A stretch of 64,000 bases of DNA. Source: Rhodococcus tibetensis. Lineage in GTDB: Bacteria; Actinomycetota; Actinomycetes; Mycobacteriales; Mycobacteriaceae. Position numbers and translations under genes: made by a program. The notes beneath the pieces are model-generated. The model ran no database searches, was not told the origin of the DNA, and was given only the letters and a program-made list of their open reading frames with translations. This document shows positions 26,888-35,271 of this stretch, one piece after another (positions within the stretch are counted from its first letter, which is position 1; every line of letters begins with the position of its first letter). The stretch spans positions 123,993 to 187,992 of the forward strand of contig NZ_JANFQF010000013.1 of the NCBI RefSeq assembly GCF_024438035.1, given 5' to 3'.

Positions 26888-26911
26888 CGCTACGATACGA
26901 TAAGCGTAGCG
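26888..26911. promoter_or_regulatory. TetR-type operator between the small membrane protein and tetR
   Basis: CGCTACG (26888-26894), 10-bp spacer, CGTAGCG (26905-26911). It shares GCTACGATAC and CGTAGCG with the site at 22676-22709 upstream of the SPW gene, though the spacing of the half-sites differs (10 against 5). Confidence 0.6.
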
Positions 26912-27020
26912 AAAGATTCTGAGGGTTCGCTGAGCGTCGTTCACCGACCGCACCCGGGCGGCGGGAAACGCCCCGGCCAGGCCGAGAGAAGCAGGACCAC
27001 GACTGAGAGGACGCGACAAC

Positions 27021-27614
27021 ATGCCCACGACAGACGGTCCATCGCCGCAGGCTCCGCCCTATGCGCTGCGCGGACAACGCAGCGTTGCCCGGATCATCGA
27101 GGCCACCCTCGACTTGTTGCGCGCCCAGGGCCCGCAACGGGTCACCATCGACGCGGTGTCCGCACGCTCGGGTGTCGCGAAGACCACCATCTACCGGCAC
27201 TACCAGGACCGGGCGCAGATGTTGCGGGCTGCGCTGGCGGCGGCCGTGGACGAGGACGCCCCCCGCATTCCGGGGGACTTGCCGATTCGGCAGCAACTGC
27301 GGTGGATGTTCGACGACACCCGCCGGGTCCTCGAGGAGCAAGCCGGGATGGGGACGATCGCGGCGATCCTGACCGATCAGGACCCCGAGTTCACCGACCT
27401 GTTCCGGGCCGTCACCGCCGCCCGCCGCCGCACCATGATCGATGTTCTCGCCGCCGGCATCGCCGCCGGCTCCCTACCGGCGGACCTCGACACCGACGAG
27501 ACCATCAACATCATCATCGGCTCCTACCTCGCCGCGGCGCTGCGTCACGGAACCGTCGAGGACGACTGGGCCGACCGACTCCTGCGCACCCTGTGGCCCG
27601 ACCTGACCGAGTAA
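27021..27614 (+). CDS. TetR/AcrR-family regulator
   Basis: A 197-residue TetR protein. The HTH reads VARIIEATLDLLRAQGPQRV then DAVSARSGVAKTTIYRHYQD, and the C-terminal part is of the TetR_C type (TMIDVLAAGIAAGSLPADLD). GAGAGGA lies upstream of ATG 27021. It is divergent from the small membrane protein and probably regulates it, itself and, through the related site, the SPW gene at 22729. Ligand unknown. Confidence 0.88.
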   Translation: MPTTDGPSPQAPPYALRGQRSVARIIEATLDLLRAQGPQRVTIDAVSARSGVAKTTIYRHYQDRAQMLRAALAAAVDEDAPRIPGDLPIRQQLRWMFDDTRRVLEEQAGMGTIAAILTDQDPEFTDLFRAVTAARRRTMIDVLAAGIAAGSLPADLDTDETINIIIGSYLAAALRHGTVEDDWADRLLRTLWPDLTE

Positions 27615-27619
27615 GGAGC

Positions 27620-27676
27620 GCCGATCACCGCGCCCCGCGACCACAGTAGAGCGGCGACCGGCAGGCGGTGATCGGC
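27620..27676 (+). terminator. Hairpin after tetR
   Basis: GCCGATCACCGC (27620-27631) and GCGGTGATCGGC (27665-27676) pair perfectly over 12 bp around a 33-nt loop that can itself partly fold. It starts 5 bp after the stop codon. Confidence 0.5.
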
Positions 27677-27713
27677 ACGCATCAGGGGCGAACTGTGTGA
27701 GTGTTCTATCAGT

Positions 27714-28196
27714 GTGCTGATCCGGCTTCTGCAGACTGGCCTCGTACACGCCCGTTGGACCGATCGCATCCTCGACGAGATGCTCCATAATTTAGCCGAG
27801 GATCGCCCGGACATCCCGACAGGAACGTTGCGCAGGCTGAACAGGGCGGTACCGGACTCCCCGGTCGCCGGATACGAGAGACTCATCCCTGCGCTCACGA
27901 TGCCGGACGAGGATTATCGGCATGTGCTGGGTCCGGTGATCCGCGTCGGCGCCCAAATTCTCGTTACCGCGAATCTGCTGGATGTCCCCGCCTCGGAGCT
28001 CGCGAAGTTCGGTATCGAAGCCGAGCATCCGGGCGAGTTCGTGATGGATTTGTTCCACCTCGACGGGGTGCGGGTACATCAGGCGGTGAGTGCGACCGCC
28101 GCGGCGTGGCGCAATCCACCCGGGAATCCCGGCCGATGTGTGTGCCGGCTGGTGGCGGCGGGGCTTCCTATTTCCGCGGCTGCGCTCCGCCGCTGA
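27714..28196 (+). pseudogene. PIN-domain (VapC-like) toxin lacking its N-terminus
   Basis: The open frame (160 residues from GTG 27714) matches the middle and end of PIN_3-type ribonuclease toxins: LIRLLQTGLVHARWTDRILD, then EDYRHVLGPVIRVGAQILVT and NLLDVPASELAKFGIEAEHP. The first strand of the family, which carries the first catalytic Asp, is absent because the preceding sequence does not encode it in any frame. No antitoxin gene is adjacent. It is probably an inactive fragment, although a shortened protein could still be made. Confidence 0.6.
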
Positions 28197-28878
28197 GCGG
28201 GGGAGTGACCAGGTGGGTTCGGTCGCGCGCCAGATTGTTCTGCCAGCGTGTGCGATGGCCACGACGGCCTTTGCCGTTCGCCGGGGTGTGGACACGGACC
28301 GTTGGGTGGTCGGGCCGGTTGCAGCGAACAAAAACTCGCCGCCCAACGCGAGAGACTCGGCAAAGAATGCGTACCCACCTCCCAGCTGGCAGTGGTCGTG
28401 GCGTTATCGACGCCGCGCTGTGCGGACGGCACGGCCAGCACCACCACATCCGCGGGCCGGGCTCCGCGGACGCCTTGGTGCCCTAGCATTGCGTGTTGTT
28501 CCCATAATCCACTCCTTCGGGCGCCGTGCGCCAACATGCGACGGGCACGAAATGGTCCGCCTCACTGCCTGCAGAGTTGAACGCGACTGCTCTGCAGTAC
28601 GTTTCGCTGTTGGGCGTCAAGGTTTGGCCCGCGGCACGCGCTTGCGGCTGAGTCCGTGCGCCAGACGGGATGGGTGCTGCCACCGATCGCGCCGGGCGAT
28701 CAACTAGGCATTGTCGTACATGGGGCAGGTCTCCCGGTTCGGGTGCATGACGGGGCGTCATGAATCCGTGGGACCGCGCTTCCAGGGAAAACGGATCGGC
28801 ACGCATAGTTGATGTTGGGGCTCATGTTCGGTCACAGTCGCGGTCAACTCCTCAGTTGGCGCCGCCGTGGGGTGGGTA
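28197..28878. other. Gap without a supported gene
   Basis: About 680 bp between the PIN fragment and the korA promoter. Several open frames exist on both strands but none has a recognisable product or RBS. Confidence 0.5.
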
Positions 28879-28907
28879 TTGACCTTCCGATCGGAAGGGG
28901 TTAGATT
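28879..28907 (+). promoter_or_regulatory. korA operon promoter with 16-bp palindromic operator
   Basis: TTGACC (28879-28884), 17-nt spacer, TAGATT (28902-28907). The perfect palindrome CCTTCCGATCGGAAGG covers 28883-28898, overlapping the end of -35 and filling the spacer. The same element in the same register precedes the P450 operon at 48583-48611. A repressor bound here would block RNA polymerase; the TetR protein at 36358 is the likeliest binder. Confidence 0.75.
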
Positions 28908-29003
28908 CCTCGGACAAGCCGATCCGATTCTGTGGTCGGGTCCGATGGCCGGGCATTCTCGCGCCTGTCGTCGGCAACTCCGGAACGAGGAGCGGTGACC
29001 TCC

Positions 29004-30845
29004 ATGATTGTCAGTTCTGTTGAGAAGCAAAGACTGTCGAGTGTCGTGATTCGGTTCGCTGGGGACTCCGGCGACGGTGTTCAGCTGGCCGGTGACAGGT
29101 TCACCGGAGAAACCGCGTTCCTGGGCAACGATCTTTCCACCATGCGCGACTTTCCTGCCGAGATCCGAGCGCCGGCAGGAACTCTCGCTGGCGTGTCGTC
29201 ATTCCAGCTGCAGTTCGCGGACCACGGCATCCAGACGGCGGGGGACCGACCCGACGTCTTGGTGGCGATGAACCCGGCGGCGTTGAAGGCGCATCTGGCG
29301 GATCTTCCTACCGGGGCGGAAATCATTGTCGACAGCGACCAATTCAAACGCCGGAGCCTGCGGCGGGTCGGGTACGAATCGAACCCGCTCGAGGACGGCA
29401 CCCTCGATGGCTACCGTCTGCATGCCGTTCCACTGGCCTCGATCACGGTCGAGGCACTGCGCGAGTTCCCGATCGGCAAGAAGGACGCCGAGCGCGCAAG
29501 GAACATGTTCGCCCTGGGGCTTCTGTGCTGGATGTACGACCGGCCCACCGAATCGACAGTCCAGTTCCTGCGCCGCCGATTCCCCGACGGCATCGCAGAC
29601 GTGAACATTGCCGCGTTTCGGGCCGGTTACGCGTTCGGAGACACCACCGAGACCTTCGCGGCGCGGTACGAGGTACGCCCCGCTCGACTGCCACAGGGGC
29701 GCTACCGCAACATCGCCGGCAACACTGCGCTCTCTCACGGTCTGCTGGTGGGCGCGCAGCGGGCGGGAATACCACTGTTCCTCGGCGCCTACCCGATCAC
29801 TCCCGCGTCCGACCTGTTGCACGAACTCGCCCGTCACAAGGCCCACGGGGTGCGGACCTTCCAGGCAGAGGACGAGATCGCCGGGATCGCGGCGGCGATC
29901 GGCGCCTCGTTCGGTGGTCACCTCGGCGTGACCTCGACCAGCGGCCCCGGCATGTCGCTGAAGGCGGAGGCACTCGGTCTCGCGGTGGCCTTGGAGCTGC
30001 CGCTCGTCGTGTGCGACATCCAGCGAGCCGGACCGTCCACCGGCATGCCGACGAAGACCGAGCAGGCGGACCTGCTGCAGGCGATGTTCGGCCGCAACGG
30101 CGAATCACCGGTGCCGGTGCTCGCACCCCGCTCGCCCTCGGACTGCTTCGACGTGGCGTACGAGGCGGTGCGGATCGCGACGAAGTACCGCACACCGGTA
30201 ATCCTGCTCTCCGACGCGCATCTCGCGAACAGCTCGGAACCATGGCGGCTGCCAGATCTAAATGAGCTTCCGGACATCGGAGTGCGGTTCACGACCGAGC
30301 CGAACCACGGCGGCGAGTTCTGGCCGTTCCTCAGGGATTCCGAGACGCTGGCGCGGCCGTGGACGGTACCGGGGACTCCCGGCCTCGAGCACCGCATCGG
30401 GGGCCTCGAGAAGCTCGATGGCCGGGGAACTATCTCCTCCGACCCGGACAACCACGAGTCGATGGTGCGGCTTCGTGCGGCCAGGGTTGCGGGCATCGCG
30501 AACGATGTGGCGCCCCTCGAGGTCGATGACCCGGGTGAGGGCGCCGACGTACTCGTCCTCGGGTGGGGATCGACCTACGGCGCCATCTGTGCGGCCGTGT
30601 CTGCCGTGCGCGGACGCGGAGGCCGCGTGGCACAGGCCCACCTCCGCCATCTGAATCCTTTTCCCCCGCGCACCGGCGAGGTGCTGGACCGCTACCGAAC
30701 GGTGCTCATCCCCGAGCTGAACCTCGGTCAGCTCATCTTGCTGATCAAGGCCACGTTCGGCGTCGATGCCGTCGGATACAACCGCGTTCGTGGTCTGCCG
30801 TTCACCGCGGCGGAGCTTGCCGCGCGGATCGAGGAGCTGATCTGA
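29004..30845 (+). CDS. korA: 2-oxoacid:ferredoxin oxidoreductase, alpha (gamma-alpha fused) subunit
   Basis: A 613-residue KorA. The N-terminal gamma domain (about residues 1-190) begins VIRFAGDSGDGVQLAGDRFT; the alpha domain carries FLGAYPITPASDLLHELARH, FQAEDEIAGIAAAIGASFGG and STSGPGMSLKAEALGLAVAL. With KorB it decarboxylates a 2-oxoacid to acyl-CoA with thiamine diphosphate and an iron-sulphur cluster, reducing ferredoxin. The substrate may be 2-oxoglutarate or a pathway intermediate. ATG 29004 has GAGGAG 11 bases upstream; GTG 28995 is an alternative. First gene of the operon behind the palindromic promoter; it abuts korB. Confidence 0.88.
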   Translation: MIVSSVEKQRLSSVVIRFAGDSGDGVQLAGDRFTGETAFLGNDLSTMRDFPAEIRAPAGTLAGVSSFQLQFADHGIQTAGDRPDVLVAMNPAALKAHLADLPTGAEIIVDSDQFKRRSLRRVGYESNPLEDGTLDGYRLHAVPLASITVEALREFPIGKKDAERARNMFALGLLCWMYDRPTESTVQFLRRRFPDGIADVNIAAFRAGYAFGDTTETFAARYEVRPARLPQGRYRNIAGNTALSHGLLVGAQRAGIPLFLGAYPITPASDLLHELARHKAHGVRTFQAEDEIAGIAAAIGASFGGHLGVTSTSGPGMSLKAEALGLAVALELPLVVCDIQRAGPSTGMPTKTEQADLLQAMFGRNGESPVPVLAPRSPSDCFDVAYEAVRIATKYRTPVILLSDAHLANSSEPWRLPDLNELPDIGVRFTTEPNHGGEFWPFLRDSETLARPWTVPGTPGLEHRIGGLEKLDGRGTISSDPDNHESMVRLRAARVAGIANDVAPLEVDDPGEGADVLVLGWGSTYGAICAAVSAVRGRGGRVAQAHLRHLNPFPPRTGEVLDRYRTVLIPELNLGQLILLIKATFGVDAVGYNRVRGLPFTAAELAARIEELI

Positions 30846-31916
30846 ATGCTCGACAACCTCATGGCGCACGCGAGCGAGGGCCACGCGCCCGGAATCCGAG
30901 GCACCCTGACTCCCAACGACTTCAAGACCGATCAGGAGGCCCGCTGGTGTCCAGGATGCGGGGACTACGCGATCCTGGCGGCGGTGCAGGGGCTGCTCCC
31001 GGAGCTCGGGCTCGCGCGGGAGAACATGGTCTTCGTCTCGGGGATCGGGTGCTCCTCCCGATTCCCCTACTACCTGAACACCTACGGCATGCACTCGATC
31101 CACGGTCGTGCCCCCGCGATTGCCACCGGCTTGGCGATGTCGCGTCCGGACCTGTCCGTGTGGGTCGTGACCGGAGACGGCGACGCCCTCTCCATCGGCG
31201 GCAACCACCTGATCCACACCCTGCGACGGAACGTGAACCTGAAGATCCTGCTGTTCAACAATCAGATCTACGGACTGACCAAGGGACAGTACTCGCCGAC
31301 GAGCGCGGCGGGCACGATCACCAAGTCGACGCCGGCCGGCTCGATCGACCGACCGCTGAACCCGATCTCGCTGGCGTTGGGCGCGGAGGCGACCTTCGTC
31401 GCGCGGACGGTCGACTCCGACCGCGACCACCTCACCTCGGTCCTGCGAGCCGCGGCCCAGCATCGGGGAACGGCGCTGGTCGAGATCTTGCAGAACTGCA
31501 ACATCTTCAACGATGGAGCCTTCGACGCGCTGAAGAACCCCGACACCCGGGAGGACGTCACCGTCCGGCTGCGGCACGGCGAACCGGTGGTCTTCGGGTC
31601 CACCGCTAGAAAGGGTGTGCGGGTCACCCCGCGAGGCGGTCTGGAGATCGTGGCGCTCGACGACGCCGATGATGACGCCCTGCTGATCCACGATGTCCAC
31701 GAACAGGACTCATCGATCGCATTCATGCTCTCGCGCCTGGCGGACCGGCCCGGCGGCGTCACGCCGCTCGGCGTCTTCCGGGATGTGGCCCGTCCCGCCT
31801 ACGACGACCTGGTCAACGAGCAACTCGTCGACTCGCGGCGCGACGGCCCGGCCCCCGATCTCGCCGCGGTCATCGCGGGAAGCGATACCTGGCTCGTGGG
31901 CCCGGACCCAGAGTAG
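30846..31916 (+). CDS. korB: 2-oxoacid:ferredoxin oxidoreductase, beta subunit
   Basis: A 356-residue KorB. The iron-sulphur/TPP region starts ARWCPGCGDYAILAAVQGLL, with a third family cysteine in FVSGIGCSSRFPYYLNTYGM. The TPP-magnesium motif is VTGDGDALSIGGNHLIHTLR followed by LFNNQIYGLTKGQYSPTS. Its ATG directly follows the korA stop, ensuring equal synthesis. This two-subunit, comparatively oxygen-tolerant type is known from aerobic actinobacteria. A ferredoxin acceptor could be the product at 41306. Confidence 0.9.
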   Translation: MLDNLMAHASEGHAPGIRGTLTPNDFKTDQEARWCPGCGDYAILAAVQGLLPELGLARENMVFVSGIGCSSRFPYYLNTYGMHSIHGRAPAIATGLAMSRPDLSVWVVTGDGDALSIGGNHLIHTLRRNVNLKILLFNNQIYGLTKGQYSPTSAAGTITKSTPAGSIDRPLNPISLALGAEATFVARTVDSDRDHLTSVLRAAAQHRGTALVEILQNCNIFNDGAFDALKNPDTREDVTVRLRHGEPVVFGSTARKGVRVTPRGGLEIVALDDADDDALLIHDVHEQDSSIAFMLSRLADRPGGVTPLGVFRDVARPAYDDLVNEQLVDSRRDGPAPDLAAVIAGSDTWLVGPDPE

Positions 31917-31968
31917 GCCGGCGTCACCGATACACCCCAACTGCAGGGACCAACGAAGGAGGAAGAAA

Positions 31969-32829
31969 TTGATCATCGATCAGGTGGGCGTCGTGGGTGG
32001 CGGTCTCATGGGAACGGGCATCGCCCGCGTATGCGCCCTGGCGGGGGCCGATGTCGTAGTCTGCGAGGCAGATTCGGGCAGGGCCGAGGCGGCCCGGGTG
32101 CGGACCGAAAGTTCGCTGCGCCGTGCAGTGTCAGCGGGCAAGATCACCGGCGCCGACTGCGCCGAGGCGCTCTCCCGACTCCGCTACACGGCGATACTCG
32201 AGGAACTCGGCGACCGAGAACTGGTGATCGAGGCCGTCGTCGAGGACGAGCCCGTCAAGGTGGAGCTGTTCGCCGCCCTCGACAAGACAGTGTCCGCACC
32301 GACCGCCGTCCTTGCGTCCAACACCTCGTCCATTGCGATCACGAAGCTGGCAGCTGCGACGACCCAGCCGCAGCGCGTCGTCGGCCTGCACTTTTTCAAC
32401 CCGGTTCCGGCGCTGCGGCTCGTCGAGCTGGTGCCCACGCTGCACACGGAGGCATCGACGATCGACCGCATCGAGCGGTTCGCGAGCGAGGACCTGCAGA
32501 AGATCGTGATCCGGTCCCAAGATCGGGCGGGATTCGTGGTGAACGCTCTCCTCACGCCGTATCTGCTGTCGGCTGTGCGGATGCTCGAGGCCGGATTCGC
32601 CTCCGCCGCCGACATCGACCAGGGCATGGTTGAGGGCTGCGCTCATCCCCTCGGCCCCCTGTCCCTCGCCGATTTCGTCGGACTCGACATCCTGCTGGCG
32701 GCATCGAACTCGATGTACGAGGAGTTCAAGGATGCCCAGTTCGCCCCGCCGCCGCTGTTGCTGCGCATGGTCGAGTCCGGGCTTCTGGGTGAGAAGACCG
32801 GACGCGGCTTCTTCACGTACTCCCGATGA
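31969..32829 (+). CDS. 3-hydroxyacyl-CoA (3-hydroxybutyryl-CoA) dehydrogenase
   Basis: A 286-residue enzyme with NAD motif VGVVGGGLMGTGIARVCALA at the N-terminus, ASNTSSIAITKLA, the HFFNPVPALRLVELV segment with the catalytic-type His, and a C-terminal domain ending LLGEKTGRGFFTY. The start is TTG 31969, because AAGGAGGAAG lies just upstream and the NAD-binding strand begins there; the long in-frame extension overlaps korB. It oxidises a 3-hydroxyacyl-CoA with NAD. Similar throughout to the partial gene at the window start. The next gene begins at ATGA overlapping its stop. Confidence 0.9.
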   Translation: MIIDQVGVVGGGLMGTGIARVCALAGADVVVCEADSGRAEAARVRTESSLRRAVSAGKITGADCAEALSRLRYTAILEELGDRELVIEAVVEDEPVKVELFAALDKTVSAPTAVLASNTSSIAITKLAAATTQPQRVVGLHFFNPVPALRLVELVPTLHTEASTIDRIERFASEDLQKIVIRSQDRAGFVVNALLTPYLLSAVRMLEAGFASAADIDQGMVEGCAHPLGPLSLADFVGLDILLAASNSMYEEFKDAQFAPPPLLLRMVESGLLGEKTGRGFFTYSR

Positions 32830-34463
32830 TCACCGGCGAAGGAGGACTCGTGCCGATCGACGACGCCAGCCTGACCGTGGCACCGGCCGTGACGTGGTCG
32901 CTCTCCGATGCGGGCGGCACCGGTACCGCGGTCACCGTGGCACCCGGCCTGAGCTGGACGCTGAAGCGAGCCGCCGCCCTGCATGGTGCGGCGGTCGCGG
33001 TCGTCGACGGCACGACCAGGCTCACCTACGCGGAACTGCTCTCCTGGTGCGAGCACATGGCCGCCGGACTGGCCCGGTGCGGTGCGCAGCACGGTGACCG
33101 GATCGCAATTCTCGGTGCCAACAGCGCCGAGTACCTCGCCGCGTACTTCGCGATACCGGCGGCGGGTCATGTCCTGGTTCCGCTCAATGCCCGGCTCGCC
33201 GACGCGGAGCTGATCGAGCTGCTCGGCGACTGCGACCCGGTCGTGGTGGTAGTGGACGAGGAACATCGAGCGCGAGCAGAGGCGATCACCGCGTGCGGCG
33301 GCGTCGGGGTTGTCACCTTCGCGCAGGTGCTCGCAGATTCGGGTGAGGTATCCGGTGGGCGACGCATACTCGACGTAAAGGCAGACGATCTCGCCGCCAT
33401 CTTCTACACGGGCGGCACCACGGGCCGGGCCAAGGGTGCGATGCTCACCCACGCCAACCTCACCGCGAACGCGTTGCACATGATCGCCGGCGTCGGTTAC
33501 GGCGCCGACGACGTGTATCTGCATTGCTCGCCCATGTTCCACCTCGGCGATGGTATGTCGACCTACCCGATGACCTGGGCGGGCGGAAAACACGTGGTCG
33601 TAGCGCGCTTCGACCCGCAGGCCGTCGTCGATGCAATCGAGACAGAGGGAGTGACCTGTACCTTCCTGGTCCCGACCATGCTCACCCTGCTGCTCGAGTA
33701 CCTCGACCGGACCGGGCGGGATCCGAACCTGTCGTCGTTGCGGCTGGTGGTGCACGGCGGTGCGCCCATCTCACCGACACTGCTGACTCGGGCCATTGCG
33801 CGACTGGGCTGCTCGTTTACCCAGTCCTACGGCATGACCGAGGCGGGTCCGATCCTGAGCTTCCTCCCGAACGAGGACCGGCTCCTCGGGAGCGAGGTGC
33901 TCCGGTCGGCGGGCCGGCCGGTGGTCGGGGTGGAGGTGCGGGTGGTGCGACCGGACGGCACCGACTGCGAGGTCGGGGAGACGGGCGAGATCATTGGCCG
34001 GGGACCGAATTTCGCGCTGGGATATTGGCAACAGCCCGACGTCACCCGGGAACGGTTCCGCGACGGCTGGTACTGGTCCGGCGATCTGGCGTACCGCGAT
34101 GACGGCTTCTACCTCTACCTGGTGGGCCGGGCGGGCGACGCCATCATCAGCGGCGGCGAAAATGTGTACGCGGCGGAGGTGGAGGCCGCCCTGGCCCGAC
34201 ACCCGGACCTGGTGGAGGCCGCGGTGATCGCCGTCCCGTCACCACAATGGGGCGAACAGGTGCACGCCGCGGTGGTGATCCGCCCGGGTGCGGCGACGAC
34301 CGACGCCGACTTGGACCGGCACTGCCGCGAACTGATCGCCGGCTACAAAATTCCCCGCTCCTACGAATTCCACGCACAGCTGCCCCGGACCGGCCCCGGC
34401 AAAATCGACAAGCTGGCGCTTCGTCGCCCGCACTGGGCAGCGCACGAAAGGGACGTGTCATGA
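32826..34463 (+). CDS. Acyl-CoA synthetase (AMP-forming, FadD-like)
   Basis: An ANL-superfamily ligase of about 545 residues. The A3 phosphate loop is YTGGTTGRAKGAMLTHANLT, A5 is QSYGMTEAGPILSF, A7 is WYWSGDLAYRDDGFYLYLVG with GRAGDAIISGGENVYAAEVE, and the C-terminal lysine region is LPRTGPGKIDKLALRR. It activates a carboxylate to its CoA thioester with ATP, probably the entry step for CoA-dependent degradation. ATG 32826 overlaps the previous stop (ATGA); GTG 32850 has GGAGGA close upstream and may be the real start. Confidence 0.9.
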   Translation: MITGEGGLVPIDDASLTVAPAVTWSLSDAGGTGTAVTVAPGLSWTLKRAAALHGAAVAVVDGTTRLTYAELLSWCEHMAAGLARCGAQHGDRIAILGANSAEYLAAYFAIPAAGHVLVPLNARLADAELIELLGDCDPVVVVVDEEHRARAEAITACGGVGVVTFAQVLADSGEVSGGRRILDVKADDLAAIFYTGGTTGRAKGAMLTHANLTANALHMIAGVGYGADDVYLHCSPMFHLGDGMSTYPMTWAGGKHVVVARFDPQAVVDAIETEGVTCTFLVPTMLTLLLEYLDRTGRDPNLSSLRLVVHGGAPISPTLLTRAIARLGCSFTQSYGMTEAGPILSFLPNEDRLLGSEVLRSAGRPVVGVEVRVVRPDGTDCEVGETGEIIGRGPNFALGYWQQPDVTRERFRDGWYWSGDLAYRDDGFYLYLVGRAGDAIISGGENVYAAEVEAALARHPDLVEAAVIAVPSPQWGEQVHAAVVIRPGAATTDADLDRHCRELIAGYKIPRSYEFHAQLPRTGPGKIDKLALRRPHWAAHERDVS

Positions 34464-35233
34464 CGATATCGAACGACGAGCCGCCGAGGGTTGCACTCGT
34501 AACGGGGGCCTCCCGCGGGATCGGTGCCGCGTGCGCGCTGCGCCTGGCGGCGCAGGGATACCGCGTTGCGGTGAACTACGGAAGATCCGCCCAGGACGCC
34601 GAGGCGGTTGTGAAGCAGATCATCGCCAACGGGGGCAACGCGGCCGCGATACAGGCGGACATCTCGGTGGCGGGTGCGGGCGAGGAACTGGTCGCTGAGA
34701 CCACTTCACAGCTCGGACCACCGGTCGTGGTGGTCAATAATGCGGGCGTTCAACGCTCGCGGGCGATGATCCGGCAGACCCCGGACGAACTCGAGCAAAT
34801 GCTCGACACAAATGTCCGCGGGGCCTGGTCGGTCACCCGTGCCGCGCTGCCCCACATGTACGACGCCGGTTGGGGGCGAGTGGTGTTCATCAGCTCGGTG
34901 CTCGGCGCGACCGGCGGCCCCGGCGACAGTGGGTACGGCGCCTCGAAGGGTGCCCTGCTGGCGATGTCGAAGAGCCTGGCGTTCGAGGTGTCACGTCGGG
35001 GTATCACCTCGAACGCGGTGCTGCCGGGGACGATCCTCACCGACATTGTCCGAGACGTCGATCCGGCGGTGCTCGAGGCGAACATCGCGGCCATCGCATC
35101 GCGGCGCGGCGGCGAGCCCAAAGAGGTCGCGGCCGTCGTCTCTTTCCTGTGCTCGCCGGACGCCTCCTATGTCAGCGGCGCGGAGATCGCAGTTCACGGC
35201 GGCGGGTGGGTCACCCTACCGCCGGCCACATAG
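34460..35233 (+). CDS. Short-chain dehydrogenase/reductase (FabG-like)
   Basis: A 257-residue classical SDR. The cofactor motif is VTGASRGIGAACALRLAAQG, followed by NNAGVQ and the catalytic Ser / Tyr-x3-Lys (SSVLGATGGPGDSGYGASKG). The sequence NYGRSAQDAEAV after strand 2 has an Arg that favours NADP(H). ATG 34460 overlaps the ligase stop by 4 bp. It interconverts a 3-oxo- and 3-hydroxyacyl-CoA or another ketone and alcohol in this pathway; a second SDR at 37007 may act at a different step. Confidence 0.9.
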   Translation: MTISNDEPPRVALVTGASRGIGAACALRLAAQGYRVAVNYGRSAQDAEAVVKQIIANGGNAAAIQADISVAGAGEELVAETTSQLGPPVVVVNNAGVQRSRAMIRQTPDELEQMLDTNVRGAWSVTRAALPHMYDAGWGRVVFISSVLGATGGPGDSGYGASKGALLAMSKSLAFEVSRRGITSNAVLPGTILTDIVRDVDPAVLEANIAAIASRRGGEPKEVAAVVSFLCSPDASYVSGAEIAVHGGGWVTLPPAT

Positions 35234-35271
35234 ATCCCTATCCATAGCGTTCGAGTAACGGAGGTATGAAC

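Noticed and set aside
30258..31700. 480-codon minus-strand frame over korA-korB
   Set aside because: Shadow frame across two well-conserved plus-strand genes, with no RBS or domain.
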